Of a stretch of DNA of 42,024 nt, positions 19,941 through 29,418 are shown in pieces. The position numbers and the translations under genes were made by a program. The notes beneath the pieces are model-generated. The model was not told the origin of the DNA and made no database searches. It saw only the letters and a program-made list of their open reading frames with translations. Every line of letters starts with the position of its first letter. Position 1 is the first letter of the stretch. The stretch is from Pararhodospirillum oryzae. GTDB lineage: Bacteria > Pseudomonadota > Alphaproteobacteria > Rhodospirillales > Rhodospirillaceae. The stretch is from the NCBI RefSeq assembly GCF_007992075.1, contig NZ_BJZO01000034.1, positions 1-42,024 of the forward strand. Direction: 5' to 3'.

Positions 19941-20750
19941 TTAACGGGCTTCGCCGTGGGCGACGTGGGCCGCGATCAGGGCAACCAGCGCGTCGGGTTG
20001 GTCGCGGTGCGGGCCGTGGCCGCACGCCGGCAGGAAGGCAACGCTCACCGGCCCCGCGCAGTGACGCCGGACCAGGGCCGGCTGAAGGGCGGTGCCATAG
20101 GCGTCGTCGTCGCCCTGGACCACCAGAACCGGCCGGGTCAGGCCGCGCAGGGCAATGCGCAGGTCCCAGGTCGCGAACAGGGGATCGCGCCAGGCGCCGT
20201 TCCAGCCCCAGAAGGTATCATCGGTCTTGGCGCCGTGGTGGCGGGCCAGGCGCGCGCGCAGGTCGGTGGTTTCATAAAGGGTTCCGGTGTGGGCGATGGC
20301 GGCGACGCACATCGGCTCGACCACCACGTGGGGGGCCACCAGCACCAGCCCCCTGACCCGCGGGTCGGGCACGGTGCCGGCATACAACAAGGCGATGGAC
20401 GCGCCGTCGCTGTGGCCGATCAGATAATGCGGCCCCGGCACCGCCTTGTCCAGGACCTGGGGCAGGCAGCGCAGGGCTTCGTCGTGCAGATAGGTGAGCG
20501 GCCAGGGGGGCGCCGGCCGGGGCGAGGATTGGCCATAGCCGGCCCGCGACCAGGCGAACACCCCAAGCCCGGTGGCGGCGACCAGGCGTTCGGGCAGGTC
20601 GCGCCACAGGGAAACGGAGCCCAGCCCTTCGTGCAGCAGCACCAAGGTGGGCCCGGCTTCGGGCGGCGGCCCCCAGCGCGTCCAGGCCAGCCGCTGCCCG
20701 GCCACGTCAAGGAAACCCTGGGTCGGGGCCGGGGTGTTCGAGGCTGGCAT
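19941..20750 (-). CDS. Alpha/beta-fold hydrolase
   Basis: A 269-residue alpha/beta hydrolase. Key pieces are the oxyanion segment VLLHEGLGSVSLWRDLP, the nucleophile elbow GHSDGAS, an acidic candidate in VVQGDDDAYGT and the catalytic histidine in LPACGHGPHRDQP. The cap region WGWNGAWRDP is typical of small esterase or lactonase-like members. No signal peptide is present, so it is cytoplasmic. The ATG at 20750 follows AAGGA at proper spacing. It precedes rnr by 60 bp on the same strand. The substrate cannot be predicted. Confidence 0.85.
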   Translation of the reverse strand: MPASNTPAPTQGFLDVAGQRLAWTRWGPPPEAGPTLVLLHEGLGSVSLWRDLPERLVAATGLGVFAWSRAGYGQSSPRPAPPWPLTYLHDEALRCLPQVLDKAVPGPHYLIGHSDGASIALLYAGTVPDPRVRGLVLVAPHVVVEPMCVAAIAHTGTLYETTDLRARLARHHGAKTDDTFWGWNGAWRDPLFATWDLRIALRGLTRPVLVVQGDDDAYGTALQPALVRRHCAGPVSVAFLPACGHGPHRDQPDALVALIAAHVAHGEAR

Positions 20751-20837
20751 CGGGGATCCTTCCCTGGGCCGGAGGGGGCGTGCAATCCAAGGGCGGGGCA
20801 CGGCGTGCCGCCAGGAACCCGGCGCGAAAAGAAAGGG

Positions 20838-20874
20838 AAAAACGGGCCCGGCAGTGCTGCCCCCGCCGGGCCGG
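20838..20874 (-). terminator. Rho-independent terminator of the aap operon
   Basis: On the minus strand GGCCCGGC (complement of 20865-20872) pairs with GCCGGGCC (complement of 20845-20852), followed after CG by five T residues (complement of 20838-20842). It lies about 95 bp past the aapP stop and upstream of the hydrolase gene, so it separates the two units. Confidence 0.7.
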
Positions 20875-20966
20875 AGCGATCCCCCCCCCTAGGACGGCCG
20901 GCAGCGGCTCCGGCATGGGGGGATCGAAACGAGAAAGTGTACCGCGCCCGGTGAAACGGACAAGGT

Positions 20967-21785
<819 letters not shown>

Positions 21786-21790
21786 GGCGA

Positions 21791-22888
21791 TTACCTTTTG
21801 TGTCCGGTTTGCAGCTTGCGCTCCAGGGCGTGGCTGTAACGCGACATGCCAAAACAGAAGACCCAGTAACACAGGCCCGCGAAAACGTAGCCCTCCACCG
21901 CCACCCGGTTCCAGGCCGGATCCACGATGGCCGCCTGCACCGAGCCCAGGACATCCAGAAGGCCGATGATCAGCACCAAGGTGGTGTCCTTGAACAAGGC
22001 GATGAAGGTGTTGACGATGCCCGGAATGACCAGCTTCAGGGCTTGGGGCAGGATGATCAGGCCCATGGTGCGCCAGTAGCCCAGGCCCAGGGCATGGGCG
22101 GCCTCGAACTGGCCGCGCGGAATGGCCTGAAGCCCGCCGCGCACCACCTCGGCCATGTAGGCCGACTGGAACATGATGATGCCGATCAGGGCGCGCAGCA
22201 GCTTGTCGAAGTTCACGCCCTCGGGCAGGAACAAGGGCAGCATGACCGAGGCCATGAACAAGACCGAGATCAAAGGCACGCCGCGCCAGAATTCAATGAA
22301 GGTGGTGCAGCTGACCCGCACGACCACCATCTTGGAGCGCCGCCCCAGGGCCAGCACCACGCCCACCGGCAACGCGGCCAGGATGCCAACCATGGCCAGA
22401 ACCAAGGTCAGCATCAGGCCGCCCCACTTGCCGGTCTCGACGAACGGCAGGCCGGCGATCCCGCCCAGCAGCAACACGGCGGCCAGGACCGGCAGGCCCA
22501 GGAAGCCGAACACGGCCAGCGCGCGACGCCCCGGAAAGCGGGGCAGCAGTTGCGGCACGATGACCAGGGCCAGAAGGGCGAACAGCACGTTCACCCGCCA
22601 GCGCTCGGGGGGCGGATAGAACCCGTAGACGAAGAAGTCCAGCCGGGTGGTGACAAACGGCCAGCATGCCCCGGTGCCGGTGCACGCGTCGGCCGTGGTC
22701 CCCCGGAAGGTGGCGTTGAGCAGCGCCCAGTCCACGGCGGGCACCACCAGGGCCACGATCAGCACCACCCCGACGAGGGTGAGCCCCACGTTGAGCGGCG
22801 ACGACAGCAGGTTCTGGCGCGCCCAGCCCACGGGGCCACGGGTCAGCACCGGGGGGGGCAGGGCCGGTTTGGCCTCGAAGACAGCCAT
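21791..22888 (-). CDS. aapM: Amino acid ABC transporter permease AapM
   Basis: A 365-residue permease. After an N-terminal span and an extracytoplasmic stretch containing a Cys pair ([12 protein letters not shown]) come further spans and the transport core. The core shows [24 protein letters not shown], the coupling loop [29 protein letters not shown] and a last span before the basic tail. AapM/BztC proteins carry this longer N-terminus compared with simple HisM-type permeases. ATG at 22888 is 2 bp after the aapQ stop. It should pair with AapQ as a heterodimer. Confidence 0.92.
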   Translation of the reverse strand: MAVFEAKPALPPPVLTRGPVGWARQNLLSSPLNVGLTLVGVVLIVALVVPAVDWALLNATFRGTTADACTGTGACWPFVTTRLDFFVYGFYPPPERWRVNVLFALLALVIVPQLLPRFPGRRALAVFGFLGLPVLAAVLLLGGIAGLPFVETGKWGGLMLTLVLAMVGILAALPVGVVLALGRRSKMVVVRVSCTTFIEFWRGVPLISVLFMASVMLPLFLPEGVNFDKLLRALIGIIMFQSAYMAEVVRGGLQAIPRGQFEAAHALGLGYWRTMGLIILPQALKLVIPGIVNTFIALFKDTTLVLIIGLLDVLGSVQAAIVDPAWNRVAVEGYVFAGLCYWVFCFGMSRYSHALERKLQTGHKR

Positions 22889-22890
22889 CG

Positions 22891-24126
22891 TTAGCGCTCC
22901 TTCAGGGCCATGGCGGAATTGTACCAGTTCATGCCCAGGCTGATGGCAAGGCTGATGAACAGGTAGACGGCCATGGTCATGCCGACGATTTCGACCGCCT
23001 GACCGGTCTGGTTCAAGCTGGTGCCCATGAAGACGGCAACCAGATCGGGATAGCCGATGGCGGTGGCCAGCGAGGAATTCTTGATCAGGTTCAGGTACTG
23101 GCTGGTCAGGGGCGGGATGATCACCCGCATGGCCTGGGGCAGCACGATCAGGCGCAAGGTCAGGCCCGGACGCAGGCCCAGGGCAGAGGCGGCCTCGGTC
23201 TGGCCATGGCTGACCGCCAGAATGCCGCCTCTCACCACCTCGGCGATGAAGGTGGCGGTGTAGAGGGACAAGGCCAGGGTCAGCGCCACCAGTTCCGGGA
23301 TCAGGCGCAGTCCGCCTTGGAAGTTGAAGCCCCTCAGGGCCGGGGTCTCGAAGCCCAGCGGCGCGCCCAAGGCCAGGAAAACGAGCAGGGGCAGGCCAAT
23401 CACCAGGCCCAGCCCGGTGGCCAGGGTCGGGAACGGTTGCCCGGTGGCCTGCTGGCGGCGCCGGGCCCAGCGCGCCAGTCCGATCGCGCCGATCAGGGCA
23501 CCGACAAAGGCCAGCCCCACCCAATCGAAGCCGGGTTCGGCCAGGGGGGCGGGCACGTACAGGCCGCGATTGTTCAAAAAGGCCGCTTCACCAAGCGACA
23601 GGCTTTGCCGGGGGCCGGGCAGGGTGCGCAGTACCGCGAAATACCAGAAGAAAATCTGCAACAAAAGGGGGATGTTGCGTATGGTTTCGATGTAAACAAG
23701 CGCGATGCGGGAAACCAGCCAGTTTCGCGACAGGCGGGCAATGCCCACGGCGAAGCCGATCAAGGTTGAAAACACGATCCCCAGGACCGACACCAGCAAG
23801 GTATTGAGCAGGCCGACGACGAAGGTCCGGCCATAGGTCATGGTGTCGTCGTAGGGGATGAGGCTCATCAAGATGCCAAAGCCGGCGGTGCGATCGAGGA
23901 AATCAAATCCGGTCGCGATGCCGCGATGGGCCATGTTGGTGAGCGTGTTGTCGAACAAGGTCCAGAAGAACCACACCAGGAAGGCGGCGGTGAGAACCTG
24001 GAAGGTGATCGAGCGTGTCCGGGGATCGTTCCAGGGCAGGGGCCGGGGGGCGGGTGCCGCGGGTTTCAAGGACACGGTACTGGACTCTGGAATGCCAGGG
24101 GGGACAGGGGTCACGGGCGCATCCAC
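22891..24126 (-). CDS. aapQ: Amino acid ABC transporter permease AapQ
   Basis: A 411-residue permease of the AapQ/BztB type. An N-terminal cytoplasmic segment leads into the span FQVLTAAFLVWFFWTLF, then the conserved RGIATGFDFLDRTAGF, an extended extracytoplasmic/TM insertion in the middle, and the C-terminal core with AEVVRGGILAVSHGQTEAAS and LIVLPQAMRVIIPPLTSQYLN. The start is uncertain: GTG at 24126 (after AGGACAG) is given; GTG at 24114 (after AAGGTGG) would remove four residues. An ATG further upstream would run into the aapJ end. The gap to aapJ (107 bp) carries a strong inverted repeat. Confidence 0.9.
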   Translation of the reverse strand: MDAPVTPVPPGIPESSTVSLKPAAPAPRPLPWNDPRTRSITFQVLTAAFLVWFFWTLFDNTLTNMAHRGIATGFDFLDRTAGFGILMSLIPYDDTMTYGRTFVVGLLNTLLVSVLGIVFSTLIGFAVGIARLSRNWLVSRIALVYIETIRNIPLLLQIFFWYFAVLRTLPGPRQSLSLGEAAFLNNRGLYVPAPLAEPGFDWVGLAFVGALIGAIGLARWARRRQQATGQPFPTLATGLGLVIGLPLLVFLALGAPLGFETPALRGFNFQGGLRLIPELVALTLALSLYTATFIAEVVRGGILAVSHGQTEAASALGLRPGLTLRLIVLPQAMRVIIPPLTSQYLNLIKNSSLATAIGYPDLVAVFMGTSLNQTGQAVEIVGMTMAVYLFISLAISLGMNWYNSAMALKER

Positions 24127-24159
24127 CTTCTGTCCTGGAAGCCAGGGGCTTGGGAAAGC

Positions 24160-24211
24160 CCCCGGGGAGGAGGGCCGGCGCTTGAGGGGCCGGGCGCTCG
24201 TCTCCCCGGGG
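24160..24211. other. Inverted repeat between aapJ and aapQ
   Basis: CCCCGGGGAG (24160-24169) and CTCCCCGGGG (24202-24211) are perfect reverse complements separated by 32 nt of GC-rich, partly self-complementary DNA. Position directly after the binding-protein gene suggests an RNA stem that stabilises the aapJ message or partly terminates, giving more AapJ than permease. Confidence 0.5.
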
Positions 24212-24233
24212 AACGTAAGGCGCGCGGGCAGGC

Positions 24234-25259
24234 CTAGCGCACCGGCGGGGCGTACTGAAGGCCACCCTGGCTCCACAGGGCGTTCAGGCCGCGCGCGATG
24301 CCCAGGGGCGAACCGGCGCCCACCGTGCTGTCGAAGACCTCGCCGTAGTTGCCGACCTGCTTGACGATGCGATAGGCCCAGTCGTTATCCAGGCCCAGTT
24401 GCTTGCCGAAATCGCCATCCAGGCCGATCAGGCGGCGCACGTTGGGGTCGGAGGAGGTGGTTTTCTTGTCATCGACGTTGGCCTGGGACAGGCCCAGTTC
24501 CTCGGCGTTGAGCATGGCGAACAAGGACCAGCGCACGATGGCGAACCACTGGTCGTCACCCTGGCGCACCGACGGCCCCAGGGGCTCCTTCGAGATGATC
24601 TCGGGCAGCACGACGGCCGAGGCCGGATCGGACAGCTTGAGGCGCAGGGCGTAAAGCTGCGACTGGTCCGAGGTCAGCACGTCGCAGCGGCCGGATTCGA
24701 AGCCCTGCGAGGTCTGGTCGGGGTTGTCGAAGACCACGGGGCTGAAGGTCATGCCCTGGGCGCGGAAGTAATCGGCCACGTTCAGCTCGGTGGTGGTGCC
24801 GGCCAGCACGCAGACCGAGGCGCCTTCCAGCTGCTTGGCGCTGGTCACGCCCAGGCTTTTCTTCACCATGAAGCCCTGGCCGTCGTAATAGGTGGTGCCG
24901 GCGAAGGTGATGCCCATCGAGGTGTCGCGGCTCATGGTCCAGGTGGCGTTGCGCGACAGCATGTCGATTTCGCCGGACTGAAGCGCGGTGAAGCGTTCCT
25001 TGGCGGTCAGGGGCACGAACTTGATCTTGGTGGCGTCGCCCAGCACGGCGGCCGCGACCGCCCGGCAGATGCTCACGTCGATGCCGGTCCAGTGTCCTTT
25101 TTCATCGGGCATCGAGAACCCGGGCAGGCCGGTGTTCACGCCGCATACCAGTTCCCCGCGGGTCTTGACCGCGTTCAAGGTATCGCCGGCGTGGGCGGTC
25201 CCCAGGCCGAGGGCACCAGCCACGCCCAGGGCGGCCAGGGCGGTTTTCAGATTACGCAT
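24234..25259 (-). CDS. aapJ: Periplasmic L-amino acid-binding protein AapJ
   Basis: A 341-residue precursor of the family 3 solute-binding proteins. The signal peptide ends near GLGTAHA (residue ~24). The mature protein has the AapJ/BztA hallmarks: TRGELVCGVNTGLPGFSMPD, GIDVSICRAVAAAVLGD, LTAKERFTALQSGEIDMLSRNATWTMSRD, DQSQLYALRLKL and the C-terminal FDSTVGAGSPLGIARGLNALW. It binds amino acids for the AapQMP translocator. ATG at 25259 follows GGGAGA. First gene of the operon, divergent from manC across about 295 bp that contains a small perfect palindrome. Confidence 0.94.
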   Translation of the reverse strand: MRNLKTALAALGVAGALGLGTAHAGDTLNAVKTRGELVCGVNTGLPGFSMPDEKGHWTGIDVSICRAVAAAVLGDATKIKFVPLTAKERFTALQSGEIDMLSRNATWTMSRDTSMGITFAGTTYYDGQGFMVKKSLGVTSAKQLEGASVCVLAGTTTELNVADYFRAQGMTFSPVVFDNPDQTSQGFESGRCDVLTSDQSQLYALRLKLSDPASAVVLPEIISKEPLGPSVRQGDDQWFAIVRWSLFAMLNAEELGLSQANVDDKKTTSSDPNVRRLIGLDGDFGKQLGLDNDWAYRIVKQVGNYGEVFDSTVGAGSPLGIARGLNALWSQGGLQYAPPVR

Positions 25260-25298
25260 CAAACGGTCTCCCAATGGTGAGGGGCAAGGGGCGTGTCG

Positions 25299-25315
25299 GG
25301 TCCCTATCAGGGACC
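25299..25315. promoter_or_regulatory. Palindrome upstream of aapJ
   Basis: GGTCCCT (25299-25305) and AGGGACC (25309-25315) flank ATC. It lies 40 bp upstream of the aapJ start in the aapJ-manC divergent region and could be an operator or a leader hairpin. No regulator can be named. Confidence 0.35.
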
Positions 25316-25554
25316 TTTCCGCCTGCAAAGGACGCACTCGCCCGCAAGGGTGCCAAAAAAATGTCTCCGACGCAAACCGCTGCTCGAAACCAAGGCGGCG
25401 GGGCAACCCCCTCGCGGGGCGGGGATGCTTGCGAGGGCGCGGCCAATCCGCTAGAAGCGATGCAGTCTTACGCGCGGCGAACGGGCCCTGGTTCACGGGG
25501 CCGTGCCGGTCGGGTGCGGCAAGGAGGGCCGGCCGCGCCTGAACGGAGTCCACC

Positions 25555-27027
25555 ATGGCCGATCCCCTTGTCCCCGTTTCCGCCGGCGCCTTCGCCGGTC
25601 CCATGGTTGTCCCTGTGGTGTTGTCCGGGGGCGCGGGGACCCGGCTGTGGCCGATGTCGCGGGGCGCCTACCCCAAGCAGTTCCTGCCGCTTGCCGGTGA
25701 AAACAGCCTGCTGCAAGAAACGCTGGAGCGCCTGTCGGGGCCCTTGTTCCATCCGCCCATGGTGGTGTGCAACGAAGAGCACCGTTTCGTCGTGGCCGAG
25801 CAGTCGCGTGCCATCGGCCTGCCGCCCGCCGCCATCGTGCTGGAGCCCGTGGGGCGCAACACCGCGCCGGCCGCCGCCATCGCCGCCCTTCTGATCCGCG
25901 AGCGTTTTCCGGGCGCCCTGGCCCTGCTGGCGCCCTCGGATCACGTCATTACCTATCCCGGCCGCTTTCGCGACATCGTGGCCGCGGCCGTGCCGGCGGC
26001 GCGTGCCGGGCGGGTGGTCACCTTCGGCGTGGTCCCCGACAAGCCGGAAACCGGGTATGGCTACATCCGGGTCGGCCGTGAACTGTCCGAGGCGCCCCCG
26101 GCCTGCGCCGTGGAACGCTTCATCGAAAAGCCCGACCGCGACAAGGCCCAGGCGATGCTTGACCAGGGCGGCCACCTGTGGAACGGCGGCCTGTTCCTGT
26201 TCGATCCCGAGATCTTCCTGGCCGAGTTGAAGCGCTTCGCGCCGCGCTTGCTGGAAGGCGCCCAGGAGGCCCTGGCCAAGGCCGACCGCGATCACGATTT
26301 CACCCGTCTGGACCGCGAGGCCTTCGAGGCCATCCCGGGCGACTCCATCGACTACGCGGTGATGGAACACACCGACCGCGCCGCCGTCATCGCCACCGAC
26401 GTGGGATGGAGCGATCTGGGCGCCTGGTCGGCGCTGTGGGACATCGCGCCCCACGATGAAGCCGGCAATGTGGTGCGCGGCGACGTGCTGGTGCGCAACA
26501 CCACCAACTCCTACATTCGCTCGGAAGGCCCCCTGGTTGCCGTGACCGGGGTTGACGATCTCATGGTCGTGGCCACCGACGACGCGGTCATGGTGGTCCC
26601 GCGCGAGCGCGCCCAGGACGTGAAGGCCCTGGCCGAGGAATTGAAGGCCCAGGGCCGGCGCGAGCACGCCCAGCACACCACCGTCTACCGCCCTTGGGGC
26701 ACCTATCGCGGCATTGATCACGGCGAACGCCATCAGGTGAAACACATCGTGGTCAAGCCGGGGGGGTGCCTTTCGTTGCAGATGCACCACCACCGCGCCG
26801 AGCACTGGATCGTGGTGCGGGGCACGGCGCGGGTCACCCAGGGCGAGCGGGTGTTTTTGCTGCACGAAAACCAGTCCACCTATATTCCCGAAGGCACGGT
26901 GCACCGCCTGGAAAACCCGGGCATCCTTCCCTTGAGCCTGATCGAGGTTCAGTCGGGCTCGTACCTGGGCGAGGACGACATCGTGCGTTTCGAGGACAAC
27001 TATGGCCGCAAGGAAGCCACCTCATGA
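25555..27027 (+). CDS. manC: Bifunctional mannose-1-phosphate guanylyltransferase / mannose-6-phosphate isomerase
   Basis: A 490-residue cytosolic enzyme of the AlgA/ManC/CpsB type, making mannose 6-phosphate from fructose 6-phosphate and GDP-mannose from mannose 1-phosphate. The nucleotidyltransferase domain starts with LSGGAGTRLWPMSR (23-36) and PKQFLPL, and includes EPVGRNTAPA and FIEKPD. The C-terminal type II isomerase cupin has YRPWGTY and the metal-binding QMHHHRAEHWIVV region (about 407-420), then GTVHRLENPG. ATG at 25555 follows GGAG. A phosphomannomutase is still needed and is not in the window. Its stop overlaps the next gene by ATGA, so the two are coupled. Confidence 0.94.
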   Translation: MADPLVPVSAGAFAGPMVVPVVLSGGAGTRLWPMSRGAYPKQFLPLAGENSLLQETLERLSGPLFHPPMVVCNEEHRFVVAEQSRAIGLPPAAIVLEPVGRNTAPAAAIAALLIRERFPGALALLAPSDHVITYPGRFRDIVAAAVPAARAGRVVTFGVVPDKPETGYGYIRVGRELSEAPPACAVERFIEKPDRDKAQAMLDQGGHLWNGGLFLFDPEIFLAELKRFAPRLLEGAQEALAKADRDHDFTRLDREAFEAIPGDSIDYAVMEHTDRAAVIATDVGWSDLGAWSALWDIAPHDEAGNVVRGDVLVRNTTNSYIRSEGPLVAVTGVDDLMVVATDDAVMVVPRERAQDVKALAEELKAQGRREHAQHTTVYRPWGTYRGIDHGERHQVKHIVVKPGGCLSLQMHHHRAEHWIVVRGTARVTQGERVFLLHENQSTYIPEGTVHRLENPGILPLSLIEVQSGSYLGEDDIVRFEDNYGRKEATS

Positions 27028-27998
27028 CCGCCACCCCTCCGGCTGGCCTGCTGTCGATCGTTATTCCCCTCTACAACGAGGAAGATAACGTCGAGCCGCT
27101 GTGCACGGCCCTGTTCGACGCCCTGGCCGATCTTGATCGTCCGTTCGAGGTGATCATGGTCGATGACGGCAGCTCCGACGCCACGGCCCGGCGCCTGGCC
27201 GAGGCGACCACCCGCCACCCGGCCCTGACCGTGGTCACCTTCCGGCGCAACGTGGGCCAGACCGCCGCCATGATGGCCGGCATCGACCAGTCGCACGGCG
27301 AGATCATCATCCCCATGGATGGCGACCTGCAAAACGATCCGCGCGACATTCCGGTGCTGCTGGCCAAGATGGACGAGGGCTTCGACGTGGTCTCGGGCTG
27401 GCGCAAGGACCGCCAGGACGACGCCCTGACCCGCAACCTGCCCAGCGCGGTGGCCAACTGGCTGATTTCCACCGTCTCGGGCGTTCACCTGCGCGATTAC
27501 GGCTGTACCTTGAAGGCGTATCGCCGCGAGGTGCTCTCGGGCTATCGCCTGTACGGCGAGATGCACCGCTTCGTGCCCATCTATGCCCGCTGGCAGGGCG
27601 CGCGCATCACCGAGATTCCGGTGCGCCACCATCCCCGGGTGGCCGGCAAGTCCAAGTATGGCTTGAACCGCATTTTCAAGGTGCTGCTGGACCTGATGGT
27701 GGTCAAGTTCCTGACCCAGTTCGAGACCAAGCCCATCTACGTGTTTGGCGGCCTGGGCTTCGTGCTGTTCATCTCGGCGTTCCTGTCGCTGGGGTTGGGG
27801 CTGTGGCTCAAGCTGTTCCACGGCATTGATCTGGACCACACGCCCTTGATGCTGCTGTCGGCCATGTGCGTGATCACCGGCATGATGTGCATGCTGCTGG
27901 GCCTCGTCGCCGAGCTTCTGGTGCGCATCTATTTCGAAAGCCAGGGCAAGACGAACTACACCATCAAGGAGGTGATCCGGGGCGGCCCGTCCAAGTAG
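27024..27998 (+). CDS. Polyprenyl-phosphate glycosyltransferase (GT2, DPM1/ArnC/GtrB type)
   Basis: A 324-residue inverting glycosyltransferase. The GT-A domain has SIVIPLYNEEDNV, VDDGSSD (47-53) and the metal-binding DGD in PMDGDLQNDP (99-101), then VSGWRKDR and RDYGCTLKAYRREVL. Two C-terminal membrane spans follow (about 238-264 and 272-303). Members move a sugar from a nucleotide donor to polyprenyl phosphate at the inner face of the membrane. The overlap with manC makes mannose from GDP-mannose the obvious donor, although ArnC-like members use UDP-sugars. ATG at 27024 overlaps the manC stop. Confidence 0.85.
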   Translation: MTATPPAGLLSIVIPLYNEEDNVEPLCTALFDALADLDRPFEVIMVDDGSSDATARRLAEATTRHPALTVVTFRRNVGQTAAMMAGIDQSHGEIIIPMDGDLQNDPRDIPVLLAKMDEGFDVVSGWRKDRQDDALTRNLPSAVANWLISTVSGVHLRDYGCTLKAYRREVLSGYRLYGEMHRFVPIYARWQGARITEIPVRHHPRVAGKSKYGLNRIFKVLLDLMVVKFLTQFETKPIYVFGGLGFVLFISAFLSLGLGLWLKLFHGIDLDHTPLMLLSAMCVITGMMCMLLGLVAELLVRIYFESQGKTNYTIKEVIRGGPSK

Positions 27999-28102
27999 GC
28001 CCGGACGCATCCCCACGGGCCGGAGGCGAGGCGTCCGGCCCTTGACCTTTGGCCTTGTTGCCGGGATCGTTAACGATCGGGGGCAAGGCCCAGGGGGATG
28101 CG

Positions 28103-28981
28103 ATGGACGACCTGTTTGCCGATCTTCCCACGACCGACGCCAGGGCCCGGGCGTCCCGCCCCCTGATCGTGTCGGCCAGCTACCGCACCGACATTCCCGC
28201 GACTCAAGGGCGCTGGTTTTTGGAGCGTCTGGCCGAGGGCAGCGTGGAGGTGCCCAACCCCTATGGCGGGGCGCCGGCGCGGGTGTCGCTGCGCCCTTCG
28301 GATGTCAGCGGGTTCGTGTTCTGGACCCGCAACGCCCAACCGTTCCTGCCCGCCCTGGACGAGGTCAGGGCGCTGGGGATTCCGTTCATCGTCCAGTACA
28401 GCCTGACCGCCTATCCCAAGCCCCTGGAGCCCAGGGTGCCGCGCCCGCGCGAGGCGCTGGCGGTGATGGCGGCGTTACGCGCGCGCTTCGGGCCCAAGGT
28501 GGTGGTGTGGCGCTATGATCCGATCTTGTTTTCGTCGCTGACACCCCCGGCCGTGCACCGGCGCCATTTCGCGGCCCTGGCCCGCGCGGCCGCCGGCCTG
28601 ACCGACGAGGTGGTGGTGTCGGTGTTCCAGCCCTATCGCAAGGCGATCCGGCGTCTGGGGGCCGTGGAGGGGCTGACGTGGTGGGATCCGTCCGACGACG
28701 AAAAGCGGGCCCTGCTTGCCGAGCTGGCCGCCCTGGCGGCGGAACGCGGCTTGCGGCTGCGGGTGTGCGCCCAGCCCGATCTGGTGGTGCCGGGGACCAC
28801 GCCCGCGGCGTGCGTGGACGTGGTCCGTCTGTCCGAGGTGGCGGGGCGCGCCGTGGTGGCGCGGGCCCGCCCGCATCGGCAAACATGCGGCTGTGCCGAA
28901 TCCCGCGATATCGGGCGCTACGACACCTGCGCCCACGGCTGTTCGTACTGTTACGCGACCACCGCGCGCGAGGGGCGGTAG
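28103..28981 (+). CDS. DUF1848 protein with C-terminal radical-SAM-like cysteine motif
   Basis: A 292-residue cytoplasmic protein of the DUF1848 family, function unknown. The body reads like an alpha/beta barrel: LIVSASYRTDIPA, GFVFWTRNA, IPFIVQYSLTAYP, KVVVWRYDPILFS, VVVSVFQPYRKAI. All paired cysteines are at the very end: C262-x-C264, then C276-x3-C280-x2-C283, the spacing of a radical-SAM [4Fe-4S] site, but placed C-terminally instead of N-terminally. ATG at 28103 follows AGGGGG. The last 31 bp, from C283 to the stop, overlap the 3' end of the convergent Rrf2 gene. Probably an iron-sulfur protein; the substrate is unknown. Confidence 0.82.
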   Translation: MDDLFADLPTTDARARASRPLIVSASYRTDIPATQGRWFLERLAEGSVEVPNPYGGAPARVSLRPSDVSGFVFWTRNAQPFLPALDEVRALGIPFIVQYSLTAYPKPLEPRVPRPREALAVMAALRARFGPKVVVWRYDPILFSSLTPPAVHRRHFAALARAAAGLTDEVVVSVFQPYRKAIRRLGAVEGLTWWDPSDDEKRALLAELAALAAERGLRLRVCAQPDLVVPGTTPAACVDVVRLSEVAGRAVVARARPHRQTCGCAESRDIGRYDTCAHGCSYCYATTAREGR

Positions 28982-29418
28982 GGGGCATCCGCCGGGGGGT
29001 CCTGGATCGCTTCCACGGGGCGCACCAGCTTCAGCATGGTGCTGAGCGTGATCGACTCCAAGGTGGCCCGCTCCAGATCCTCGATCTCCCACAGCACGCG
29101 GCGCAGCGCCTGACCCTCGGCGGTGGTGTCGCCCGCGTCGCGGGTGCCGGCGGTCTTCGAGCCGATGGGTTCGAACAGGGCGATCACGTCAAGCAGGGTA
29201 ATACGCTTGGCATCGACCGCCAGCCGGTAGCCGCCGCCCATGCCACGCACCGCCTCGACCAGGCCGGCCCGGCCCAGGGTGCGCATGACCTTGGCCAGGT
29301 GGTTGGACGAAATCGAGTACTTTTCGGCGATTTCCGCCGCCGAGACCTGGTGATCGGGGCAAGCCGACAGTTCCATCACCGCGTACAGGGCGTAGCGGGT
29401 GGACATTTGCAACTTCAT
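28951..29418 (-). CDS. Rrf2-family transcriptional regulator lacking the Fe-S cysteines
   Basis: A 155-residue Rrf2-type winged-helix regulator. It has MKLQMSTRYALYAVMEL, the recognition region VSAAEIAEKYSISSNHLAKVMRTLGRAGLVEAVRG and the wing GMGGGYRLAVDAKRITLLDVIALFEP, followed by a long dimerisation helix. IscR, NsrR and RirA carry three cysteines after this point; here the segment contains none, and the only Cys in the protein is C20. So iron-sulfur sensing by the usual site is not possible. The ATG overlaps the stop of the upstream GNAT gene, so both are coupled. The 3' end overlaps the convergent DUF1848 gene. Confidence 0.87.
   Translation of the reverse strand: MKLQMSTRYALYAVMELSACPDHQVSAAEIAEKYSISSNHLAKVMRTLGRAGLVEAVRGMGGGYRLAVDAKRITLLDVIALFEPIGSKTAGTRDAGDTTAEGQALRRVLWEIEDLERATLESITLSTMLKLVRPVEAIQDPPADAPYRPSRAVVA

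Noticed and set aside
17602-19944. A 780-codon plus-strand frame opposite rnr
   Set aside because: The minus strand encodes all RNase R domains in order; the plus frame shows no motif.
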